NCBI GenBank assembly: GCA_022361135.1
Contig: JAKSBM010000944.1
Location: forward strand, 1-7,955
DNA from: Desulfobacterales bacterium
GTDB taxonomy: Bacteria > Desulfobacterota > Desulfobacteria > Desulfobacterales > Desulfobacteraceae
Length of the DNA stretch: 7,955 bases
Reading direction: 5' to 3'
In this document: piece by piece, positions 1 through 5,264 of the stretch
How the letters are laid out: each line of letters begins with the position of its first letter
How positions within the stretch are numbered: position 1 is the first letter of the stretch
The notes under the pieces: generated by a model
Databases searched by the model: none
What the model saw: the letters and a program-made list of their open reading frames with translations, nothing else
Told to the model about the DNA's origin: nothing
Translations under genes and position numbers: made by a program

Positions 1-716
1 TAGTGACGGGAACGGACAAAGGTGGAACCGTTTTTATGGGCAAAGAGGACCAGGCGGATGGGGGAGTCATAGGCAAAGAGGTCCATGGCAATGGGGGCCA
101 GGACAAAGGCACAATCGATCTCGCCGGATTCAAGTCCTTCCTGTATGGGGTTCCATCCCGCCTTGAGGGAGGTGGTCAGGTCAAAATGTTTTGGGGTGAC
201 TTCGCCGCTTTCAATGCGGTGGCGGAGGGCTCCCAGGGCCAGATGGTCGGTGATCTGGATATGGGCCACGTTGAGCTCCACCCGTCCCCCGACAATGCTT
301 CTTTTCCGGGGGGTGGAAACGGTGGTTCCGGTATCCCCGGCAAATGCCTTTTCAATGGCCTTGCTGATCTGACCTTCGTCAAATGGCTTGGGAACATGTC
401 CGCTGCCGCCGGCATCCATGATGGCAATCTGCTGGGCCTTGTCCGATTGGGCCGTTGCCATGATAAAGGGCAGCTCTTTGTATTCATCCATCTGTCGGAG
501 TGCCTGGAGGAATTCCAGTCCGTCCATCTGGGGCATGTTCCAGTCACTGATGACCAGGTCGGGTTTCTCGGTTTTGACCTTTTCCAGTCCGTCTGCTCCG
601 TTGATGGCCATGACAAGGTTTGTGAATCCGGCTTTGGCCAGGATCTGCTTGAACATTATGCGCATGGTACCGGAATCATCTGCCACAACGATTTTGATAT
701 TGGGATTCACTGCCAT
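1..716 (-). CDS. CheY-like receiver fused to a solute-binding (NrtA/SsuA-type) domain; partial, runs off the left edge
   Basis: The 238 visible residues fall into two parts. Residues 7-126 are a very CheY-like receiver: acidic pair D13/D14, phosphoacceptor D58 in SDWNMP followed by MDGLEF, T88, and K110 in KPF, so it should be phosphorylatable. Histidine (H107) stands where E. coli CheY has Y106. After a short basic linker (about 127-144), residues 145-238 match the N-terminal lobe of the cytoplasmic binding-protein homologue encoded at 3517-4482. Shared features are HxQIxDHLxLG, LExGxIDxAF, PxAMDLF and AHxxGS. The protein has no signal peptide or membrane segment, so it is expected in the cytoplasm. 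The start is the ATG at 714-716, with AAGGAG at 724-729 seven bases upstream. It follows the permease stop by 49 bp, probably in the same operon. No DNA-binding or ANTAR domain is visible, but the C-terminus lies outside the window. The inferred role is a ligand-responsive CheY-type signalling protein. Confidence 0.9.
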   Translation of the reverse strand, partial: MAVNPNIKIVVADDSGTMRIMFKQILAKAGFTNLVMAINGADGLEKVKTEKPDLVISDWNMPQMDGLEFLQALRQMDEYKELPFIMATAQSDKAQQIAIMDAGGSGHVPKPFDEGQISKAIEKAFAGDTGTTVSTPRKRSIVGGRVELNVAHIQITDHLALGALRHRIESGEVTPKHFDLTTSLKAGWNPIQEGLESGEIDCAFVLAPIAMDLFAYDSPIRLVLFAHKNGSTFVRSRH

Positions 717-723
717 CAGAACA

Positions 724-729
724 CTCCTT
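724..729 (-). promoter_or_regulatory. Shine-Dalgarno of the receiver/binding-domain fusion gene
   Basis: AAGGAG lies seven bases before the ATG at 716. It fixes the start of the receiver domain and shows that this gene has its own ribosome binding site rather than depending on overlap with the permease gene. Confidence 0.75.
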
Positions 730-765
730 ACATTCTAAATTTGATAATTATTTGAAAATATAGAT

Positions 766-1596
766 TTATTCGTTCCATGACCATGGAAATGACTGTTGGA
801 ATAATTGGAAAAAACGATCCAGGCTGAAGCCCAGGATTCCGATGGCAATTACCATTGCCATGAGTTTGTCATATTCCATGGTATCACGGGCATCGTTGAT
901 CAGATAACCAAGCCCGCTTGACACACCAAGAAATTCCGCCGGAACAAGGATGATCCAGGCCACGCCCAGGGCCAGCCTCAGACTGGTGAGCATATGGGGA
1001 ACTGCGGCCGGGATGACAATGGTCCGGATAAGTTGAAGGTTACCAGCACCCTGATTTAATGCCATCTTCAACCATTGGGGATTAATGGAGAGAACCCCGA
1101 TGGCTGTATTGAGTATTATAGGGCATATGGTCGCCATTACAATTAAAAAATACACCGCCGATTCAAAGCTGCTAAAGAGGAGCAGGGCGATGGGCATCCA
1201 GGATAAGGGACTGATCATACGCACAAATTGAATGGCGGAATAGGATAGTCCCCTGAGCTTGGGATAAAAGCCCACAAGGATGCCCAGGGGGAAGCCCAGG
1301 AGGGCGGCCAGGCTGATACCGATTAATACCCGCCTCAAGCTGGCCCCAACGGAAATCCAGAAACCGCTGTCCTGTGAAGCCGCCCACAGGGCCTTAAGGG
1401 TGGGCAGGGGCATGAAATCTCTGAAGTGAGCATATTCCGGCCGGGAAAAAAAGAAAAACGAGGCGGCCATCCATAGGCCGGCAAAGAGGAACAACCCCAC
1501 AACTTCATAGGCCACACTGAACTCGGTTTCTCCGAAAACGGTATCCAGTCCGTTTTTTCCGGCTTTCCGGTATATGAATCGATTAATTGATCTCAA
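766..1596 (-). CDS. ABC importer permease, nitrate/sulfonate/taurine type (BPD_transp_1)
   Basis: Inner-membrane permease of the NrtB/SsuC/TauC group, which works as a homodimer with the ATPase at 2766-3533 and the exported binding protein at 1583-2764. Counting from the TTG at 1594-1596 it is 276 residues, normal for the family. Hydrophobic segments lie near residues 31-50, 88-110, 134-148, 153-169, 205-226 and 245-262. The cytoplasmic coupling (EAA) loop is recognisable as NQGAGN followed by IRTIVIPAAVP (about 181-200). The typical family ending ALGVAWIILVPAEFLG then SGLGYLI follows. No ATG precedes the first membrane segment. TTG at 1596 is preferred because it overlaps the upstream stop by 14 bases (coupled translation) and follows a weak GGGAAG. 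TTG at 1668, deep in the upstream gene, and GTG at 1515 are alternatives. The substrate is not determinable. Confidence 0.92.
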   Translation of the reverse strand: MRSINRFIYRKAGKNGLDTVFGETEFSVAYEVVGLFLFAGLWMAASFFFFSRPEYAHFRDFMPLPTLKALWAASQDSGFWISVGASLRRVLIGISLAALLGFPLGILVGFYPKLRGLSYSAIQFVRMISPLSWMPIALLLFSSFESAVYFLIVMATICPIILNTAIGVLSINPQWLKMALNQGAGNLQLIRTIVIPAAVPHMLTSLRLALGVAWIILVPAEFLGVSSGLGYLINDARDTMEYDKLMAMVIAIGILGFSLDRFFQLFQQSFPWSWNE

Positions 1597-2764
1597 TGAT
1601 TTCTTCCCGTTTAAATTGCTGGGATGGGGTACAATCGCAAAAGGCCGACATGCCCACGGTTTCCTCAAGGGCCTTTTTCACGAATCGGGTATCCACCAGC
1701 CGCCTTACGGCCTTGCCCGTATCCAGTTTTCTTAAAAATTCTTTATCCCCCTGCATCCGGGTCCGTTGCATCTGATCCATGATGAACCGGGTGGCGGACG
1801 GGTAGGGATAGGGTTGGAAATCAATCCGGGGAATCCGCCATTGGGGATGCTTGAGTTCTTTGGGATTGGCCGGTGCAAAGACCTTTTCCAGCACCTTCCG
1901 GGGAACCGGCAGGTAGCCCTTGCCTTCCCGGCTGAGGAGCCGGGCGGTTTCATTGGGGTGTTCCCGGCACCAGGCCTGGGCCCGGACAATGGCGTTCATC
2001 CCCTTTTGGACCACCGTGGGCTGGAGGCGGATAAAGGATTCGTGTGCCACGATGACGCAACAGGGATGATTTTTCCAAATGTCCCCGCTGTGGCGCATGA
2101 TCCGGGCCTTGAATTTGAGTTCGGCCAGGGCGTTGAAGGGGTCGGCCACAATGAAGGCATCTGCCTTTTTCCCCAACAGGGCCGGGGGCATGTCCGGCGG
2201 GGGCAGGATGAACAGATTTACCTCATGGGGGGCCAGCTTGGCCGACTGGGGTTTGATCACCGGGGTCAGCCCCATGGTGCGCAGCCCCATCTGCAGAATC
2301 ATATTGTGCATGGAATACCATGAGGGCACCGCCACCTGTTTGCCCCCCAGGTCGGCAAAGCTTTCAATGCCCGAGTTGCTCCTTACGGTAACGGCGCTGC
2401 CATTGATGTGATCCCAGGCCAGGACCTTCACCGGCTGCTTCTGCTTGAATCTCATCCAAATGGGGATGGGAAAGAGCATGTGGGTGAGGTCGAATTTATT
2501 GGTGAGAAAGGCTTCGGTCAACACCTTCCAGGATCTCACCATCACCGGCTTTTCAACCTTGAGTCCTTCCTCTTCAAAAAATCCCAGTCCGTGGGCCACC
2601 AAAAGGGGGGTGGCATCGGTGATGGGCAGATAGCCCAGGCGCAGGGGGGGCTGACTTGAAAAGGCCCGGCGGGGCAGAATGAGTCCGCTGCATGCTGCGG
2701 CGGCCGAGGTCTTAAGGAAATGTCTCCTGGTTACGGGGGCGGATATCCCTGGCTTTTTTTCCAT
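1583..2764 (-). CDS. Tat-exported ABC solute-binding protein, NrtA/SsuA/TauA type
   Basis: Periplasmic binding protein (393 aa) for the importer encoded on either side. The N-terminus carries a twin-arginine signal: TRRHFLK at residues 12-18, a hydrophobic stretch to about 30, and a likely cleavage region near AFS/SQ (35-37). Export would therefore be of a folded protein. C25 in AAAC is a weak lipobox alternative. The mature part begins LRLGYLPITDATP (41-53), the classic start of NMT1/NrtA-type domains. It continues with DLTHMLFPIP (92-101), DLGGKQVAVPS (138-148) and WKNHPCC (230-236). A C-terminal extension contains FCDC (375-378). The start is the ATG at 2762-2764, one base after the ATPase stop, with AAAAGGAG at 2776-2783. 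The frame remains open upstream to 2968, but that part overlaps the ATPase gene and encodes nothing family-like. The ligand is unknown; nitrate, sulfonate, taurine, cyanate or bicarbonate are all possible for this superfamily. Confidence 0.92.
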   Translation of the reverse strand: MEKKPGISAPVTRRHFLKTSAAAACSGLILPRRAFSSQPPLRLGYLPITDATPLLVAHGLGFFEEEGLKVEKPVMVRSWKVLTEAFLTNKFDLTHMLFPIPIWMRFKQKQPVKVLAWDHINGSAVTVRSNSGIESFADLGGKQVAVPSWYSMHNMILQMGLRTMGLTPVIKPQSAKLAPHEVNLFILPPPDMPPALLGKKADAFIVADPFNALAELKFKARIMRHSGDIWKNHPCCVIVAHESFIRLQPTVVQKGMNAIVRAQAWCREHPNETARLLSREGKGYLPVPRKVLEKVFAPANPKELKHPQWRIPRIDFQPYPYPSATRFIMDQMQRTRMQGDKEFLRKLDTGKAVRRLVDTRFVKKALEETVGMSAFCDCTPSQQFKREEIIEIN

Positions 2765-2765
2765 G

Positions 2766-3533
2766 TTAGATAAGGCTCCTTTTGGCCAGATAGGCATCTT
2801 TAAAACAATCCAGTATTCTTTGGCGCAGTTCCTTGAACCGTGCCTGGTTGAGGTCCCGGGGGTAGGCGTCCGGGATCTCGATGAATTCACTGATATTGGT
2901 GGGCTGGCCCGCCAGAAGGATGATCTTGTTTCCCATTTTAATGGCTTCGTCAATGTCATGGGTGACAAAGATGGCTGTAAATTTTTCCGAGAGCCAGAGG
3001 TTGATCAACTCTTCCTGGATATGGGCCTGGGTAAAGGTGTCCAGGGAGGCAAAGGGTTCATCCAGCAGCAGGGCTTCGGGGTGTCCCACCAGGGCCCGGG
3101 CCAGGCAGGTCCGCTGGGCCATGCCCAGGGAGAGCTGGTCCGGCCTTGCATCGGCAAAGGCGGTGAGCCCCATGATCTCGATGAACTGGTTCACCCGGTA
3201 TTCCAATTCCTCCGTATCCCGTCTCAGCCGACATCCATAGGCCACATTATCCCGGACGGAAAGCCAGGGCAGAAGGGCGGGCTGCTGAAAGAGCATGGAG
3301 CGGGAGGGGTGCATCCCTTCCACGGCCCTGCCGTCCTGGAGGATTTTTCCGGAGTCGGCCCTTTCCAGGCCGGCCAGGAGGTTGAGCAGGGTGGTTTTGC
3401 CGCAGCCCGATTCCCCCAGAATGATGACAAAATCCCCGGATTCAATGGTGAAGGAAATATCCTTGAGCACCAGATGGGATTTCCGCCGGGATTTGGGGTA
3501 TTGTTTGGTTAGATTTTTAATCTCTATTTTCAA
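2766..3533 (-). CDS. ABC importer ATPase, NrtD/SsuB/TauB type
   Basis: Cytoplasmic ATP-hydrolysing subunit of the importer. From the TTG at 3531-3533 it is 255 aa. Walker A is GESGCGKTT (40-48), the Q-loop FQQ (82-84), the signature LSLGM (134-138), Walker B ALLLDEP (154-160) with D-loop SLD (163-165), and the H-loop histidine H192 in VTHD. The signature departs from the family-typical LSGGM at its third residue. The closest SsuB/NrtD hallmarks are LLPWLSVRDNV and FVTHDIDEAI. TTG at 3533 is chosen because it gives the usual start (KIEIKNLTKQYP) and overlaps the upstream stop by 17 bases. A TTG at 3575 would add 14 residues of unlikely sequence. There is no NrtA-like C-terminal extension of the NrtC/CmpC kind; in this operon that type of domain is carried by separate genes. 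The final TAA is one base before the next ATG. Confidence 0.93.
   Translation of the reverse strand: MKIEIKNLTKQYPKSRRKSHLVLKDISFTIESGDFVIILGESGCGKTTLLNLLAGLERADSGKILQDGRAVEGMHPSRSMLFQQPALLPWLSVRDNVAYGCRLRRDTEELEYRVNQFIEIMGLTAFADARPDQLSLGMAQRTCLARALVGHPEALLLDEPFASLDTFTQAHIQEELINLWLSEKFTAIFVTHDIDEAIKMGNKIILLAGQPTNISEFIEIPDAYPRDLNQARFKELRQRILDCFKDAYLAKRSLI
2776..2783 (-). promoter_or_regulatory. Shine-Dalgarno that decides the binding-protein start
   Basis: AAAAGGAG lies inside the end of the ATPase gene, 11 bases before the ATG at 2764. Together with the Tat motif 12 codons downstream it supports 2764 rather than the longer open frame as the start of the exported binding protein. Confidence 0.65.
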
Positions 3534-4482
3534 TGGATTGTTCCGATATCGCTTGTTCCGCCCACGAGGTGTCAAGGAATTGGGTTAACGGTATCTTCTG
3601 GGGGATCAGTCCCATGTTTTCATTGATATAGGTTTGGATGGCATCCAACTCTTCCGGGTCGGGAATCAGGGATGGGGGCGAAAAACTGACCCGGGATTCC
3701 TCCAGGCAGTGCTGGATCCGTTCCCGGGGCTGGTTCAGGAATGCCTGGGCACAAGAGATTTTTACCCCTTCCTCTTCTCCCTCAAGGCGGGCAGCCATGT
3801 CCATGAAGTGGGCCAGAAGCCTTGCCACCCCATCCGGATATTGGTCAATGACGGATTGCCGGAGGACAAAGCCGCAGCAGGGATGGTTTTTCCACAGGCT
3901 GTCCGTGGGGCAGATCAGGCTGGCATTTCCCGCATCAATGGCCATGCGGCCAAAGGGTTCGGAAACCGTAAACCCGCCAATGTCTCCATCCTGGTCCAGG
4001 GCGAGCATTTCCGGCATGAGTGCGGGTACAACATCCTCACACACCACCTGGCTTTCTGGGTCGTCGGCCCGGCCGAAATTGAGTCCGATTGCGGTGAGAA
4101 ATTGATGGAGCAGCATGGCCTGTACGGACAGGGAAGAGGGGACCAGCATGGATTTGTTAGCCAATTCCGATAATCCCTCCAGGCCGGCATTTTTATTTTT
4201 GACAATCAGGCTGCCGGAACGATGGGCCAACATGAGCAGGCGGATGTCCATGCCGCTACTGAAAAGGTCCATGGCCAGCGGAACGGTCATGAATGCACCG
4301 TCGATTTTTCCATTCTCCAGATTGTCGCAGATTTGCTCCCATGAGTTTAAAGGCACAGGCTCGGGGATAATATTCTCTAGTAAATTTTTATCTTGATTTA
4401 GCTGGAGAGAAGACATGCCCAGGATCAAATGGTCGACAATCTGTAAATGCCCGATACGAATACATGGAGTAGATTCCGCCAT
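3517..4482 (-). CDS. Cytoplasmic solute-binding-protein homologue (NasS/NrtA-like sensor candidate), no signal peptide
   Basis: A 321-aa protein with the fold signature of NrtA/SsuA-type binding proteins but beginning directly in the first strand (CIRIGHLQIVDHLILG, residues 7-22). It has no hydrophobic leader, Tat motif or lipobox. Further landmarks are LENGKIDGAF (55-64), PLAMDLF (68-74), LSELANKSMLVPS (104-116), FTVSEPFGRMAI (171-182) and WKNHPCC (197-203). The last is identical to the exported protein's motif. Its N-terminal lobe most resembles the domain fused to the receiver at 1-716. Known precedent: NasS is a signal-less NrtA-like protein that senses nitrate/nitrite and controls the receiver-ANTAR protein NasT. 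Inferred role here: cytoplasmic ligand sensor or partner of the receiver fusion or of the ABC ATPase. It is the first gene of the operon; ATG at 4480-4482 with a near-perfect AGGAGGT at 4493-4499. Its end overlaps the ATPase gene. Confidence 0.88.
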   Translation of the reverse strand: MAESTPCIRIGHLQIVDHLILGMSSLQLNQDKNLLENIIPEPVPLNSWEQICDNLENGKIDGAFMTVPLAMDLFSSGMDIRLLMLAHRSGSLIVKNKNAGLEGLSELANKSMLVPSSLSVQAMLLHQFLTAIGLNFGRADDPESQVVCEDVVPALMPEMLALDQDGDIGGFTVSEPFGRMAIDAGNASLICPTDSLWKNHPCCGFVLRQSVIDQYPDGVARLLAHFMDMAARLEGEEEGVKISCAQAFLNQPRERIQHCLEESRVSFSPPSLIPDPEELDAIQTYINENMGLIPQKIPLTQFLDTSWAEQAISEQSIENRD

Positions 4483-4492
4483 GAATATTCAG

Positions 4493-4499
4493 ACCTCCT
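4493..4499 (-). promoter_or_regulatory. Strong Shine-Dalgarno of the first operon gene
   Basis: AGGAGGT is a full match to the anti-SD core, ten bases before the ATG at 4482. It is the strongest ribosome binding site in the window and sits before the signal-less binding protein, supporting that start without any missed N-terminal leader. Confidence 0.75.
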
Positions 4500-4508
4500 G
4501 GTATTGGT

Positions 4509-4523
4509 ATGTAACAATTACAT
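4509..4523. repeat. Dyad ATGTAA-CAA-TTACAT, candidate operator
   Basis: A perfect 6-bp inverted repeat with a 3-base spacer. It lies between the candidate operon promoter and the Shine-Dalgarno, so it would be in the transcribed leader or just downstream of the start point. It could be a repressor site. AT-rich gaps produce such dyads by chance, so the call is tentative. Confidence 0.3.
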
Positions 4524-4543
4524 TGGGAACCATATATTAAAAT

Positions 4544-4573
4544 ATTATTACCATAGCACCCCAATGAAGGCAA
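4544..4573 (-). promoter_or_regulatory. Candidate sigma-70-like promoter for the ABC/sensor operon
   Basis: On the minus strand TTGCCT (4568-4573, 4 of 6 to TTGACA) is followed after 18 bases by AATAAT (4544-4549, 5 of 6 to TATAAT). A start near 4537 would give a leader of about 55 nt ending in the strong Shine-Dalgarno. It is the best-looking match in the gap, judged by eye only. Confidence 0.35.
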
Positions 4574-4591
4574 GTTTATAAGAGTTCCGGC

Positions 4592-4620
4592 TTGATTAGG
4601 AATTGATAATGAGATAAAGT
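4592..4620 (+). promoter_or_regulatory. Candidate promoter for cheD, overlapping a dyad
   Basis: TTGATT (4592-4597), 17 bases, then TAAAGT (4615-4620, 4 of 6). The -10 element is the left arm of the dyad at 4615-4630, so a protein bound there would block it. An alternative is TTGATA (4603-4608) with TTTAAA (4627-4632). Both are weak matches and unproven. Confidence 0.2.
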
Positions 4621-4630
4621 TAGAACTTTA
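4615..4630. repeat. Dyad TAAAGTT-AG-AACTTTA, candidate operator
   Basis: A perfect 7-bp inverted repeat with a 2-base spacer, located mid-gap between the divergent operon and cheD. Its size and symmetry suit a dimeric regulator. It overlaps the proposed cheD -10 region, so it could serve both directions. No regulator gene is visible in the window. Confidence 0.35.
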
Positions 4631-4665
4631 AACCCATGCACCATTTTCTTTGGGTCCCAGCCGTA

Positions 4666-4705
4666 ATAAGATGGGGCGAAGGGCGGGTTGCTTCGGTCAT
4701 CTTAT
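4666..4705 (+). ncRNA. Imperfect long hairpin in the presumed cheD leader
   Basis: ATAAGATGG (4666-4674) pairs with TCATCTTAT (4697-4705), allowing one G-U pair. After a small internal bulge CGAAG (4677-4681) pairs with CTTCG (4691-4695) around a 9-base loop. No U-tract follows, so it is not a classic intrinsic terminator. It ends 44 bases before the cheD ATG, which itself lacks a good Shine-Dalgarno. It may be a leader element controlling cheD or a protein-binding site. I do not recognise a known riboswitch class in it. Confidence 0.35.
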
Positions 4706-4749
4706 GAAGTCTGCGGTCCTTAACCTGTAAATCGTATCCATGACATCCC

Positions 4750-5244
4750 ATGCGTAAGGAATATTTATTAAAAGCAGGATATATTTATGTGCCGTCTTTT
4801 CCCACGGTGATCTCTACGGTTTTGGGGTCTTCCGTGGCCGTGACCCTTTGCGATCGCAAACGAAACACCGGGGGGATGAATCATTTCCTTTTTCCATCGG
4901 CCGGTCCCGATGACAAGGCCACGGCCATATATGGGAATGTGGCCGTGGTTACCCTGATCCGCATGATGCTGGACAATGGTTCCCCGCCGGGGGATTTGGA
5001 GGCCCAGATCTTCGGCGGTGCTTACAATCCCGGGGTGTCCCCAAGGGATGTGGGGCGGGACAATCTCATGCTGGCCCGATTGGCCCTGAAACAGCGCGGG
5101 ATTCGGGTGGTTTCTGAGGATGTGGGCGGCAACCTGGGGCGAAAGGTGATCTATGATACGGCCCAGTGCGAGATCGTCACCCTCAAGGTGGAGCGTCTCC
5201 GGGATTCCGATTGGTATCCCTACGAGGATGACTTGCTCAGATAA
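4750..5244 (+). CDS. cheD: CheD-family chemoreceptor glutamine deamidase, catalytic Cys replaced by Ser
   Basis: A 164-aa cytoplasmic protein of normal CheD length. CheD deamidates glutamines on methyl-accepting chemoreceptors and in many bacteria interacts with CheC. Family landmarks run in order: YLLKAGYIYVPSFPTVISTVLGSS (6-28, only the last part diagnostic), GGMNHFLFP with H45 (41-49), IFGGA (87-91), GRDN (102-105), and SEDVGGNLGRKVIYD (121-135). The active-site cysteine of the LGSC motif (C27 in Thermotoga CheD) is serine here (S28, codon TCC at 4831-4833). The histidine 17 residues later is kept. The nearest cysteine, C34, is off-site. The start is the ATG at 4750, because an in-frame TGA lies at 4741-4743 and no other start precedes the domain. 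The ribosome binding site is poor. The gene stands alone, divergent from the ABC/sensor operon, with no other che gene in view. It may be a non-catalytic scaffold; activity is doubtful. Confidence 0.93.
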   Translation: MRKEYLLKAGYIYVPSFPTVISTVLGSSVAVTLCDRKRNTGGMNHFLFPSAGPDDKATAIYGNVAVVTLIRMMLDNGSPPGDLEAQIFGGAYNPGVSPRDVGRDNLMLARLALKQRGIRVVSEDVGGNLGRKVIYDTAQCEIVTLKVERLRDSDWYPYEDDLLR

Positions 5245-5264
5245 GGGTGTGCCGGGGCTGTGGG

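Noticed and set aside
3..755. Long plus-strand open frame opposite the receiver fusion
   Set aside because: It is the antisense shadow of a clear CheY-like gene, with low-complexity Gly/His-rich sequence and no recognisable domain. The same holds for the long plus-strand frames at 1766-2323, 2679-3512, 3634-4173 and 5634-6599.
2690..2694. Lipobox cysteine (C25) making the exported binding protein a Tat lipoprotein
   Set aside because: AAAC lacks the usual Leu at -3 and the hydrophobic stretch continues past it. A soluble Tat substrate is more likely, though this is not excluded.
2765..2968. N-terminal extension of the exported binding protein to 2968
   Set aside because: The extra 68 residues overlap the ATPase gene and are low-quality sequence. 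A Shine-Dalgarno and a Tat signal place the start at 2764.
4388..4573. Minus-strand 61-residue frame across the operon start
   Set aside because: It overlaps the strong Shine-Dalgarno and the first operon gene in another frame and resembles no protein I recognise.
4640..4749. Known riboswitch (c-di-GMP GEMM or other) before cheD
   Set aside because: I looked for the GEMM core and for the conserved parts of TPP, preQ1, fluoride and glycine classes by eye and found none. Only the unclassified hairpin remains.
5245..5264. Bidirectional terminator between cheD and the UbiB-like gene
   Set aside because: Only 20 bp separate the stops, and no GC-rich stem followed by a U-tract is seen on either strand.
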